From an uncultured cyanobacterium (GTDB taxonomy: Bacteria; Cyanobacteriota; Vampirovibrionia; Gastranaerophilales; Gastranaerophilaceae): DNA of 17,899 bases. The position numbers and the translations under genes were made by a program. This document shows, piece by piece, positions 9,201-14,927 of this stretch. The notes under the pieces are model-generated. The model was not told the DNA's origin. It did not search any database and saw only the letters and a list, made by a program, of their open reading frames with translations. The DNA lies in assembly GCA_902495705.1 (NCBI GenBank), contig CABUXT010000037.1, forward strand, positions 1-17,899. The letters are read 5' to 3'. Position 1 is the first letter of the stretch, and each line of letters begins with the position of its first letter.

Positions 9201-10111
9201 CAGGTGCTTTGGTACTTAGAGGTGATTTACTTGCAACTTTGGTATTTGAAAGAGAAAAAACAGGCGATATCGTTCAAGGTCTTCCGAAAGTAGAAGAGCT
9301 TTTAGAAGGTAGAAAACCTAAAGATTGTGCTATTTTGGCAGAATATGACGGTACTGCAAAAATTGAAATCGATGATGACGGTCTTCCAAGATTGTTCTTG
9401 GTTGATGATGGCGGTTCATCTTCTGAAATCAAATATGCAATTGACGCTAATGTAATCGTTTCTAACGGACAAAGAATTACAAAAGGTCAACCGTTGACAT
9501 CAGGTCCTATGAACCCTCATGATGTTATGAGATTATGTGGTCCTGAGGCTGCTCAACAATACCTTGTAGATGAAGTACAACGTGTATATCGTTCTCAAGG
9601 TGTAGAAATTGCTGATAAGCACATCGAAATTATCGTTCGTCAAATGACTAAGAAAGTTAAGATTATTGACGCAGGTGATACAAACTTGTTACCTGGTGAA
9701 TTGATTGAAATGCAGACATTTGAAAAAGAAAATAAAGCTGCTGAAGAGGCTGGCAAAGCTCCTGCAACTTGTGAATACATGTTGTTAGGTATCACAAAAG
9801 CTTCATTGAACACAGAAAGCTTTATCTCTGCAGCATCATTCCAAGAAACAACAAGAATCTTAACAGAGGCAGCAGTTGATGGTAAGAAAGACTTGTTAAG
9901 AGGTTTGAAAGAAAACGTTATTATCGGTCGTTTGATTCCTGCAGGTACAGGTTTCCATCACCTAATCAATGCTGATGAGGAACGTGACAGAGAAGAAAGA
10001 AAACGTGCAGTTGCTCAAAGAAATCAAGCAAGAAAACCATCTGCAATTTTGGAAGAAATTGAAGGTATGTTTGGTGCTCCTGATTTTAATAATGAAGACG
10101 ACAAACACTAA
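6248..10111 (+). CDS. rpoC2: RNA polymerase subunit beta' (C-terminal part) with large trigger-loop insertion
   Basis: This 1287-aa protein completes beta'. The second zinc site is intact: C222, C295, C302 and C305, with the family's 6- and 2-residue spacings. YMMAFSGARGN and the bridge-helix block SYGARKGLVDTALKTADSGY are present. The trigger helix QLTMRTFHTGGA includes M339, R340 and H343 (E. coli M932, R933, H936). The trigger loop resumes at QGLPKVEELLEGRKPKD, residue 1010. Between about 350 and 1000 lies an SI3-type insertion of about 650 residues, the size seen in cyanobacteria. It holds repeated beta-hairpin-like units resembling DGQKVSKGxKLAE near residues 412, 500, 593, 707, 875, 932 and 990, as expected for tandem sandwich-barrel hybrid motifs. 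An acidic linker with 12 Asp/Glu in 25 residues spans 735-759. It is the last gene of the operon. Confidence 0.97.
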   Translation: MERTYTNTKKAPDFINKQMDKGSLKKLLGQMYLEYGGAKAASLANALKNLGYKYATISGTTISIADLSVPSVKKELLKSAEEEIEKSTNRYLKGEITEVERYTKVIDTWSETTAKLTEQVVENFDKLNPVYMMAFSGARGNLSQVSQLVGMRGLMADAQGQIIDLPIKSNFKEGLSVTEYIISSYGARKGLVDTALKTADSGYLTRRLVDVAQDVIIRADDCHTEKYINMKPITDGDVVIVPLIDRLLGRTVAQDIVDAEGNVLVTKGTTMNRDDIKKISGLDLHELKVRSGLTCGLEYGVCQKCYGWAMTTQKLVDIGEAIGIIAAQSIGEPGTQLTMRTFHTGGAVGVKEAKKEIIAREAGEVISKIKARELRTRHGDIVQVSMYEADIEVKGEKRTVKYHIPAGATLFITDGQKVSKGFKMAEHAPSSQGDSSRLTEKATKDITTDISGEIVFEDFKADEKKDRQGNVSRTTNKQGVIWVLGGDVYTLPGGSKVQVKDGQKVSKGEKLAETLTISEHGGEVRVGEDLVIEDAKFDGKKIKKIVQGKELTIVIASLQPENATFEQTKKEQLWTVDKTGEKYIVKAPVDTTVENGMIIAELIDDDCAVSSSGEIRYVDVEVDENQIITKPGKVVFIPEEIHQINKDSTLKMVENGTAVTAGTEVVKDVYCHIDGIVEFKEYNDVIHEITIRPGEVHTLSNISELKVDEGEVVKKGTVIADGIKAKETSIITIMDSSVEDLPLDDLDEELDSSLSLDEDSIANQPVQILIRPVQVLEVNQKDVSIQFNTSDELIDIIPVTQLQYKDGARVRNVDGATITRTSLVLQMQGYLSHLKGMVELDSNNELRIVVLENLIVRREMEGSSTSSSLQTELLVKDGETIEPRTPVAKTQVLAMNDAIASINKEDAEDARRLLLISDSSNTKVSVKGKAVVKKGDFVKTDKVLAESGETSPVSGVVTAVNKGEISIRNGRPYLISPGTMLQIDSGALVLRGDLLATLVFEREKTGDIVQGLPKVEELLEGRKPKDCAILAEYDGTAKIEIDDDGLPRLFLVDDGGSSSEIKYAIDANVIVSNGQRITKGQPLTSGPMNPHDVMRLCGPEAAQQYLVDEVQRVYRSQGVEIADKHIEIIVRQMTKKVKIIDAGDTNLLPGELIEMQTFEKENKAAEEAGKAPATCEYMLLGITKASLNTESFISAASFQETTRILTEAAVDGKKDLLRGLKENVIIGRLIPAGTGFHHLINADEERDREERKRAVAQRNQARKPSAILEEIEGMFGAPDFNNEDDKH

Positions 10112-10133
10112 TTTCTTTAGTTCATAAGATGAG

Positions 10134-10170
10134 ACGTCGGTTCGCGAATACTCGCGAGCCGACGTTTTTT
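10134..10170 (+). terminator. Intrinsic terminator of the rpo operon
   Basis: ACGTCGG/CCGACGT and TCGCGA/TCGCGA, joined by one T-G pair, give a continuous 14-bp G/C-rich stem with the loop ATAC. Six T follow from 10165. It lies 22 nt after the rpoC2 stop. Confidence 0.93.
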
Positions 10171-10201
10171 ATGTGAGAAAAAAGAGCAAGAAAGTGAGGG
10201 C

Positions 10202-10380
10202 ATGTTTTGGGGTATGACTTATGCGTTGTGGATTACCTCGTCACTCCGTTAAGTCCAATGTACCATTTACAAGTAAATTTTCCTCGTAATGACATGATAT
10301 TATGTAGGTCGGCATTGCCATGCCGACAAATTTACTTGTCGACAATTTTACAGGTGGGCTGGTTAGCCCACCATACTTTA
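10202..10380. repeat. Repeat mosaic: palindromes downstream of rpoC2
   Basis: This gene-free stretch holds three repeat units. At 10270-10297 is a 28-nt segment shared with 42-69. At 10308-10327 is the palindrome GTCGGCAT-TGCC-ATGCCGAC, an inverted-orientation relative of the units at 11092-11111 and 14169-14188. At 10353-10372 is another perfect palindrome, GGTGGGCT-GGTT-AGCCCACC. No ribosome binding site or credible coding region was found. Confidence 0.75.
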
Positions 10381-10387
10381 TTATACC

Positions 10388-10414
10388 GTCATTCCGAACT
10401 CGTTTCGGAATCTC
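10388..10414. repeat. 27-nt palindromic repeat, copy 1
   Basis: ATTCCGAA (10391-10398) and TTCGGAAT (10404-10411) enclose CTCGT. The whole 27 nt recurs without mismatch at 17150-17176. In both places a GTCTATGTCA-type segment and another palindrome follow, so the copies belong to a larger mosaic. A half-site (ACCCTGAA, 10440-10447) lies just downstream. Confidence 0.85.
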
Positions 10415-10491
10415 TAATTGGGCACATAGGTCTATGTCACCCTGAATTGCGGATTTTGGCAAGTGCGCCGTGTGCGAAACTGTACAAAAAA

Positions 10492-10680
10492 GTCTATGTC
10501 ATTCTGAATTTATTTCAGAATCTTTTCCATTTAAAGATTTAGCAAATGTTACTATTGATAAATCCTGATTATCAGCATTGATAGATTCTGAATAGCAAGA
10601 AAATTTTGTGTTCGCAAAGCTCGCACAAATTTTCTAAGCTTTCAGAATGACAATGATTTATGTGCTTTATTTGAGACCAG
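10492..10680. repeat. Composite palindromic repeat element
   Basis: The element starts with ATTCTGAA-N5-TTCAGAAT (10501-10521). It continues through a segment containing CAAATGTTACTATTGAT, then a long imperfect hairpin at 10585-10648. That hairpin has outer arms ATTCTGAA/TTCAGAAT and an inner AGAAAATTTTGTG (10598-10610) pairing with CACAAATTTTCT (10624-10635), with one bulge. It ends at TTTGAGACC. The same order of blocks, altered and shortened, appears at 17191-17383, and part of it again at 17852-17899. No transposase is present, so it resembles a non-autonomous or REP-like element. Confidence 0.75.
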
Positions 10681-10707
10681 AAAAGAAAACACTACAATTT
10701 AAATACC

Positions 10708-10740
10708 AAAAAAGACCTTTGGTAGCCAAAGGTCTTTTTT
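10708..10740 (-). terminator. Bidirectional terminator, mainly for rpmB
   Basis: AAAAAAGACCTTTGG and CCAAAGGTCTTTTTT form a perfect 15-bp stem around a TAG loop, with a T-tract on both strands. On the minus strand it lies just past the rpmB stop. On the plus strand it would block any read-through from the repeat region. Confidence 0.9.
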
Positions 10741-10761
10741 AATTCTATGTAAAAACTACAA

Positions 10762-10953
10762 TTATATAGCTTTTTGAACTTTACCTGCTTTTAAGCAAGA
10801 AGTACAAACTCTGATTCTTTTTGTAGTACCATTTACAACAGCTTTTACTGATTGTAAGTTAGGTTCTTGAGTATGAACGATTTGCTTGTGTGAGAAAGTC
10901 AATTTAGCTGCTTTAATTGGAGCTTTTCCGCATACTTCACAATGTTTTGCCAT
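10762..10953 (-). CDS. rpmB: Large ribosomal subunit protein bL28
   Basis: This 63-aa protein is bL28 of the 50S subunit. The N-terminus MAKHCEVCGKAP and the second pair in RVCTSCLKAG give cysteines C5, C8, C50 and C53. These are the zinc-ribbon form of bL28, as opposed to the cysteine-free form. The basic core TKRIRVCTSCLKAGKV is typical. The start is supported by an AAGGAA ribosome binding site about 8 nt upstream on the minus strand. It is monocistronic, with a promoter and a terminator of its own, and is the only minus-strand gene in the window. No neighbouring ribosomal protein gene is present. Confidence 0.95.
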   Translation of the reverse strand: MAKHCEVCGKAPIKAAKLTFSHKQIVHTQEPNLQSVKAVVNGTTKRIRVCTSCLKAGKVQKAI

Positions 10954-10995
10954 GATTATTTTCCTTTTCTAGCTAGTTTATATCACTTTAATACT

Positions 10996-11026
10996 CTTAT
11001 ATTAAACCAAAAATACTTTTTTGCAA
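10996..11026 (-). promoter_or_regulatory. Candidate promoter of rpmB
   Basis: Read on the minus strand, TTGCAA (11021-11026) and TATAAG (10996-11001) are separated by 19 nt. The spacing is slightly long. Shifting the -10 to TAATAT gives 16 nt but a poorer hexamer. Confidence 0.4.
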
Positions 11027-11086
11027 GTCACATGTTAAATTATTGAAATATTTTGACTTTGGAACAGCTAAAAAGTAGATAAAGTA

Positions 11087-11170
11087 AAATTGTCGGCATA
11101 GCAATACCGACCTACTCTAAATCATATAAAAAGCCAGTCTTCCAGCCCTCTTATCATCCTGCCCTCCCCA
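11087..11170 (+). repeat. Palindrome plus pyrimidine-tail repeat, copy upstream of hom
   Basis: A near-palindrome GTCGGCAT-AGCA-ATACCGAC (11092-11111, one mismatch) is followed by CTACTCTAAATC, then TATAAAA, then a C/T-rich tail with CCTGCCCTCC. The same order occurs in direct orientation at 14165-14241, downstream of thrC. The copy ends 2 nt before the hom -35 box. Confidence 0.75.
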
Positions 11171-11172
11171 TT

Positions 11173-11201
11173 TTGCTTTATCTTAAATTCTATGCTATAC
11201 T
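11173..11201 (+). promoter_or_regulatory. Promoter of hom, probably giving a leaderless mRNA
   Basis: TTGCTT (11173-11178) and TATACT (11196-11201) have an ideal 17-nt spacer, and TGC directly before the -10 makes it an extended -10 element. The -10 ends 6 nt before the hom ATG at 11208, so the expected start of transcription coincides with the start codon. No ribosome binding site lies between the two. Confidence 0.7.
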
Positions 11202-11207
11202 TACCCT

Positions 11208-12485
11208 ATGGAAAATAGTAAAATTAAAATCGGACTTATTGGACTGGGAACAGTCGGCAGTGGTGTTTTTAAGACACTGCAAAATTTTAACAATGTAGAA
11301 GTAACAAAAATTGCGGTTAGAAATAAGAATAAAAAACGCAACATTGAGAGCTTGGATGAAAGTATTATCACCGATAATGCTTACGATGTAGTCAATGACC
11401 CTGAAATCCAAATCGTTGCAGAACTTGTTGGAGGTGTTGAGCCTGCTTTTGATTTAATTAAAACGGCTATCAAAAACGGCAAACATATTGTTACTGCGAA
11501 CAAAGAATTACTTGCAAAACATGGTGAAGAACTATTCAATTTTGCAGAAGAAAATAACAAGGTTGTTTTGTATGAGGCGGCTATTGCAGGCGGTATTCCT
11601 TTGATTATGCCTATCAAAACAATTCTTGCAGGTAATAAAATTACTAAAATTAAAGCAATCTTAAACGGTACAACAAATTACATTTTGACAAAAATGGATG
11701 TTCAAAATGCATCTTATGCTGATGTTTTAAAAGAGGCGCAAGAACTTGGGTATGCAGAGGCTGACCCGACAGGTGATGTTGAAGGGTTTGATGCTGCGTA
11801 TAAAATCACAACTCTTGCAACAATTGCTTTTGGTAAAAGAATTAAAATCGAAAATGTATACCGTGAAGGGATTACAAAAATCAGTCCTGATGATATGGCG
11901 GCAGCCAATGAAATGGGCTATAAAATCAAACTTATTGCCTCTGCTGAATTGAGCGAAGATGGCAAGGCTGACGTTCGAGTTCATCCGATGTTAGTTCCAA
12001 AGACAAAAACATTGGCTCATATTGACTATGTGACAAATGCCGTGAGCCTTTCAGGACATCCTGTCGGAGACGTGACTTTGTCAGGTCCGGGGGCAGGTGA
12101 ATTTCCTACAGCAAGTTCTGTAGTTGGTGATATTTTGGCAATCGCATCAGAAATCGGCAAAACTGATTATTTGCTACCGATGATGAGATGTAACCACCAC
12201 GAAAACGCTGTGATGATTCCTGTTGAAGAAACTCAGAATAAATATTATATTTCTATCACGGCTCAAAACAGCCTTGGTGTAATCGGACGTATCGGTAAAG
12301 CTTGTGAAGACCACAATATAAGCTTGGCAAGTATTGTGCAAAAAGAAGTTGCAGGAGATAATGCTGCAAAAATCACTGTCATTACTGAAATTTGTCGAGA
12401 AAAAGATATGCAAAATGTTATAAATATATTTAATAACGATTCTGCTATCACAAAGGTAAATAGTTTGATAAGAGTTCAGGTATAA
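11208..12485 (+). CDS. hom: Homoserine dehydrogenase
   Basis: This 425-aa cytoplasmic enzyme reduces aspartate 4-semialdehyde to homoserine with NAD(P)H, on the route to threonine and methionine. The N-terminal nucleotide-binding fold has GLGTVG at residues 12-17. The catalytic core contains NGTTNYILTKM and DPTGDVEGFDAAYK; E184, D190, D195 and K199 match the family's conserved acidic and lysine residues. GPGAGEFPTASSVVGDIL is the conserved active-site closing segment. Residues 347-425 form a C-terminal ACT domain (YYISITAQNSLGVIGRIG), suggesting feedback control by threonine. It is monofunctional, with no aspartokinase fused. The ATG at 11208 is fixed by the fold, because the first beta strand begins at residue 5, yet it has no ribosome binding site. 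It is followed after 1 nt by a membrane-protein gene and then thrC. Confidence 0.96.
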   Translation: MENSKIKIGLIGLGTVGSGVFKTLQNFNNVEVTKIAVRNKNKKRNIESLDESIITDNAYDVVNDPEIQIVAELVGGVEPAFDLIKTAIKNGKHIVTANKELLAKHGEELFNFAEENNKVVLYEAAIAGGIPLIMPIKTILAGNKITKIKAILNGTTNYILTKMDVQNASYADVLKEAQELGYAEADPTGDVEGFDAAYKITTLATIAFGKRIKIENVYREGITKISPDDMAAANEMGYKIKLIASAELSEDGKADVRVHPMLVPKTKTLAHIDYVTNAVSLSGHPVGDVTLSGPGAGEFPTASSVVGDILAIASEIGKTDYLLPMMRCNHHENAVMIPVEETQNKYYISITAQNSLGVIGRIGKACEDHNISLASIVQKEVAGDNAAKITVITEICREKDMQNVINIFNNDSAITKVNSLIRVQV

Positions 12486-12486
12486 T

Positions 12487-12987
12487 ATGAGAGAAGATAA
12501 AGAAAATATTTATATTGAAATATTGTCAGGTTGGCGAATAGGGCTTTTTATTCTGGTTGTTATAATAGCCTTGGTTGTTAAATATAATCCAAGCAAAGCT
12601 ATGACACATATCGTTTGCCAAGGTTCAAACTGTCAGATTAAAGACTATAAAGATAATGGAGCTTTGTTGCATTTTTCACAAATATCTATTGATGAATGTA
12701 AAGCATTTGAGGTAGAAGAAAAAGAGCAAAAGGCATTAAATTTCTTTGATGCACTTGAGGACTATCTGCATCAGCTTTCTTGGCGAAGATATTCACGTAT
12801 AGAAAAACATAAAAATAAATATATCAAATATACAATCGCTTGCCAAACTCAACAAGGGAACAGTTATCCACTGTTCAAAACTTATATCAGAAACAAATCT
12901 AAGGCATATAGTTTTGCAAGTACTTTAACCGGAGAACTAAGCAAAGAAAATCCAAGCGTGGATATGAAATTCCAAGAAAAAGAATAA
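12487..12987 (+). CDS. Single-pass membrane protein, unknown function, in the hom-thrC cluster
   Basis: I do not recognise this 166-aa protein. A short polar N-terminus precedes one strong transmembrane helix at about residues 15-33 (GWRIGLFILVVIIALVVKY). The remaining 130 residues should lie outside the cytoplasm if the helix acts as an uncleaved signal anchor. That part has four cysteines (C44, C49, C71, C119), which could form disulphides, and an Arg/Lys-rich middle (WRRYSRIEKHKNKYIKY). No catalytic motif was found. The start codon lies 1 nt after the hom stop, so it is probably translationally coupled to hom and co-transcribed with it. Nothing in the sequence links it to threonine synthesis apart from position. 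Confidence 0.75.
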   Translation: MREDKENIYIEILSGWRIGLFILVVIIALVVKYNPSKAMTHIVCQGSNCQIKDYKDNGALLHFSQISIDECKAFEVEEKEQKALNFFDALEDYLHQLSWRRYSRIEKHKNKYIKYTIACQTQQGNSYPLFKTYIRNKSKAYSFASTLTGELSKENPSVDMKFQEKE

Positions 12988-13005
12988 CCTTATTTTTGTT
13001 TTATA

Positions 13006-13014
13006 TGGTAAAAT
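13006..13014 (+). promoter_or_regulatory. Possible extended -10 promoter before thrC
   Basis: TGG-TAAAAT is an extended -10 motif in the 63-nt gap between the membrane-protein gene and thrC. No convincing -35 box is present. If active it would give a leader of about 30 nt containing the GAGGG ribosome binding site. Otherwise thrC depends on the hom promoter. Confidence 0.35.
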
Positions 13015-13050
13015 CAAAGCAGGTTAAGAAGAAAAAGAGGGTATCAAATT

Positions 13051-14103
13051 ATGTATTATCAAGGATTAATTAACAAATATAGAGAGTTTTTGCCGGTAAC
13101 AGATTCAACTCCTGTTGTGACTTTGAACGAAGGTAACACACCTTTGATTAAAGCCGAAAATTTGGCAAAAAAAATCGGCATTGATGCTGAAATTTATTTG
13201 AAATTTGAAGGCTCAAACCCAACCGGCAGTTTCAAAGACCGTGGTATGACAATGGCTGTTACAAAGGCTAAAGAATCAGGTTCAGGGGCTATTATTTGCG
13301 CATCAACCGGTAACACTTCAGCCTCTGCTGCTGCTTATGGCGCAAAAGCAGGTTTGAAAACTTATGTTTTAATCCCTGATGGTTATATTGCACTCGGCAA
13401 GCTTTCTCAAGCTATGATGTACGGTGCTGAAATCATTGCTATTCAAGGAAACTTTGATAGAGCGTTGGAAGTGGTTAGAGAAATCGCTGACAAATACCCT
13501 ATCACATTGGTGAACTCAGTAAACCCTTATAGAATCGAAGGTCAAAAGACCGGTGCTTTTGAAATTTGCGAGGCTTTGGGCGGTGCTCCTGATTATCACT
13601 TTATCCCTGTTGGTAATGCAGGTAACATCACAGCTTACTGGAAAGGATATACAGAATGGCACAAGTTGGGCAAAATCCCTACATTGCCTAAGATGATGGG
13701 ATTTGAGGCAGAAGGTGCTGCAGCAATTGTTAAAGGCGAAAGAATTATGAACCCTGAAACTTTGGCTACCGCAATTCGTATCGGAAACCCTGCAAGCTGG
13801 AAATTTGCAGAGGCTGCAAGAGATGAAAGTAACGGTATGATTAACTTTGTTACTGATGAGGAAATTGTAAAAGCGTATAAGTTGATTGCATCTTGCGAAG
13901 GTGTTTTGGCTGAACCTGCATCTGCTGCATCTGTTGCAGGGCTTATTAAAGTTAAAGACCAAGTTAAATCAGGTTCAAAAATCGTTTGTATCTTGACAGG
14001 CAACGGTTTGAAAGACCCTGATAATGCGATTAAATATTCTAATGATGAAGTGAAAAAGACATCTTCAGATTTGACTGATATTTTAAGAGCAATGAATATT
14101 TAA
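13051..14103 (+). CDS. thrC: Threonine synthase
   Basis: This 350-aa PLP enzyme converts O-phosphohomoserine to threonine and phosphate, the last step of threonine synthesis. It belongs to the short bacterial class, about 350 residues, like the Bacillus enzyme. The PLP lysine is K62 in GSFKDRG. CASTGNTSASAAAYGAKAG contacts cofactor and substrate, VGNAGNITAYWKGY is the phosphate-binding glycine loop, and LTGNGLKDPDNAI is the conserved C-terminal block. GAGGG sits about 11 nt before the ATG. Together with hom it supplies two of the three steps from aspartate semialdehyde. Homoserine kinase (thrB) is not in this window. Confidence 0.96.
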   Translation: MYYQGLINKYREFLPVTDSTPVVTLNEGNTPLIKAENLAKKIGIDAEIYLKFEGSNPTGSFKDRGMTMAVTKAKESGSGAIICASTGNTSASAAAYGAKAGLKTYVLIPDGYIALGKLSQAMMYGAEIIAIQGNFDRALEVVREIADKYPITLVNSVNPYRIEGQKTGAFEICEALGGAPDYHFIPVGNAGNITAYWKGYTEWHKLGKIPTLPKMMGFEAEGAAAIVKGERIMNPETLATAIRIGNPASWKFAEAARDESNGMINFVTDEEIVKAYKLIASCEGVLAEPASAASVAGLIKVKDQVKSGSKIVCILTGNGLKDPDNAIKYSNDEVKKTSSDLTDILRAMNI

Positions 14104-14126
14104 GGATGTTTTGATGATATAAGTGC

Positions 14127-14157
14127 AGTAGCGCGAACCTTTCAGGTTCGCGCCACT
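14127..14157 (+). terminator. Hairpin after thrC
   Basis: AGTAGCGCGAACC and GGTTCGCGCCACT form a 13-position stem with one A-C mismatch and the loop TTTCA. ATTTATTAATT follows, a poor T-tract, so it may be an inefficient terminator or a 3'-end stabiliser. It lies 24 nt past the thrC stop. Confidence 0.65.
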
Positions 14158-14164
14158 ATTTATT

Positions 14165-14241
14165 AATTGTCGGCATGGTAATGCCGACCTACTCTAAATC
14201 GTATAAAAGCCTGCCCTCCTGACATCTTGCCTTCCTGCCCT
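14165..14241 (+). repeat. Palindrome plus pyrimidine-tail repeat, copy downstream of thrC
   Basis: A perfect palindrome GTCGGCAT-GGTA-ATGCCGAC (14169-14188) is followed by CTACTCTAAATC, TATAAAA and a C/T-rich tail with CCTGCCCTCC and CCTGCCCTCT. It is a direct copy of the unit at 11087-11170. The rest of the gap up to 14323 shows nothing recognisable. Confidence 0.75.
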
Positions 14242-14323
14242 CTTATTTAACGTGAATTTGTTCCATTACACCTTTGTGCGCTTAAACAATATTTACATTT
14301 CTTCATGAATTATTGAAAATTAT

Positions 14324-14352
14324 TTGCCACAAACTTATGAATGTAATAGAAT
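14324..14352 (+). promoter_or_regulatory. Promoter of the MerR-like gene and recA
   Basis: TTGCCA (14324-14329) and TAGAAT (14347-14352) are spaced by exactly 17 nt. Transcription would begin about 14359, giving a 29-nt leader with an AAGGGA ribosome binding site at 14373-14378. I saw no clear LexA-type inverted repeat over this promoter. Confidence 0.65.
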
Positions 14353-14387
14353 GATGGTGGGAATGTTTTTTTAAGGGATAGACAAGA

Positions 14388-14915
14388 ATGATAAAAGACA
14401 GATTGAACGAGAGAACTTTGACACCGCAAGAAGTTAGAACTATTTTAAAAGCGGATAACAAAGAAATTGTAGATTTATGCAAAAAAGCTGCAATCAGACC
14501 TAGAAAAAATGCTAAAGGTCATACATATTTTTCTTATGATGAAGTAAAAAATCTAAGAAAAATTCAAGCTCAAGTTAAAGGCGTTGTTACAAATCCTGTA
14601 GCAGCTAGAGTGCCTGCAACAGTTGGTGCAGTTGGAGCTCAAAATAATAGTGCAGCTGTTAGAAGTATTTTAAATACTTTGCAAGAATTAGAAGTTAAAT
14701 TGAGCAACAAAATTGCTAAAGTTATTGATGAAAAACTTGAAGGCATGGATGATGTTGTTGTTGAATTGATTCGTTGCAAAACTGATAATGAAACTTTGAA
14801 ACAAAAAATTGTAGACTTGAATAAAGAAGTTTACCAATTGAAAAACGAATTGAACAGCTACAAACCTGTTGCTTTAGGTTTTTATAAGAAAAAAGAAGTT
14901 TACGTTTGGGAATAA
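14388..14915 (+). CDS. MerR-like HTH protein with C-terminal coiled coil
   Basis: This 175-aa protein has an N-terminal MerR-type winged helix-turn-helix at about residues 10-58. LTPQEVRTIL corresponds to the first helices, and GHTYFSYDEVKNLRKI to the wing plus following helix, usually GYRYYSEEDIERLR. Residues 63-87 are an Ala/Val/Pro/Gly-rich flexible linker. Residues 90-158 have a heptad-like pattern (ILNTLQELEVKLSNKIAKVI, then LKQKIVDLNKEVYQLKNEL), predicting a dimeric coiled coil. No effector-binding domain or metal-binding cysteine cluster is present; the one cysteine in the coiled-coil region is isolated. The stop lies 12 nt before the recA start, with the recA ribosome binding site directly after it, so the two are one operon. 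It may regulate recA or bind DNA in repair; both are inferences from position. Confidence 0.8.
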   Translation: MIKDRLNERTLTPQEVRTILKADNKEIVDLCKKAAIRPRKNAKGHTYFSYDEVKNLRKIQAQVKGVVTNPVAARVPATVGAVGAQNNSAAVRSILNTLQELEVKLSNKIAKVIDEKLEGMDDVVVELIRCKTDNETLKQKIVDLNKEVYQLKNELNSYKPVALGFYKKKEVYVWE

Positions 14916-14927
14916 GAGGAAATAAAA

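Noticed and set aside
10207..10542. 111-aa open frame downstream of rpoC2
   Set aside because: It runs through several palindromic repeats, has no ribosome binding site, and its residues change character at repeat borders. It is translated repeat DNA.
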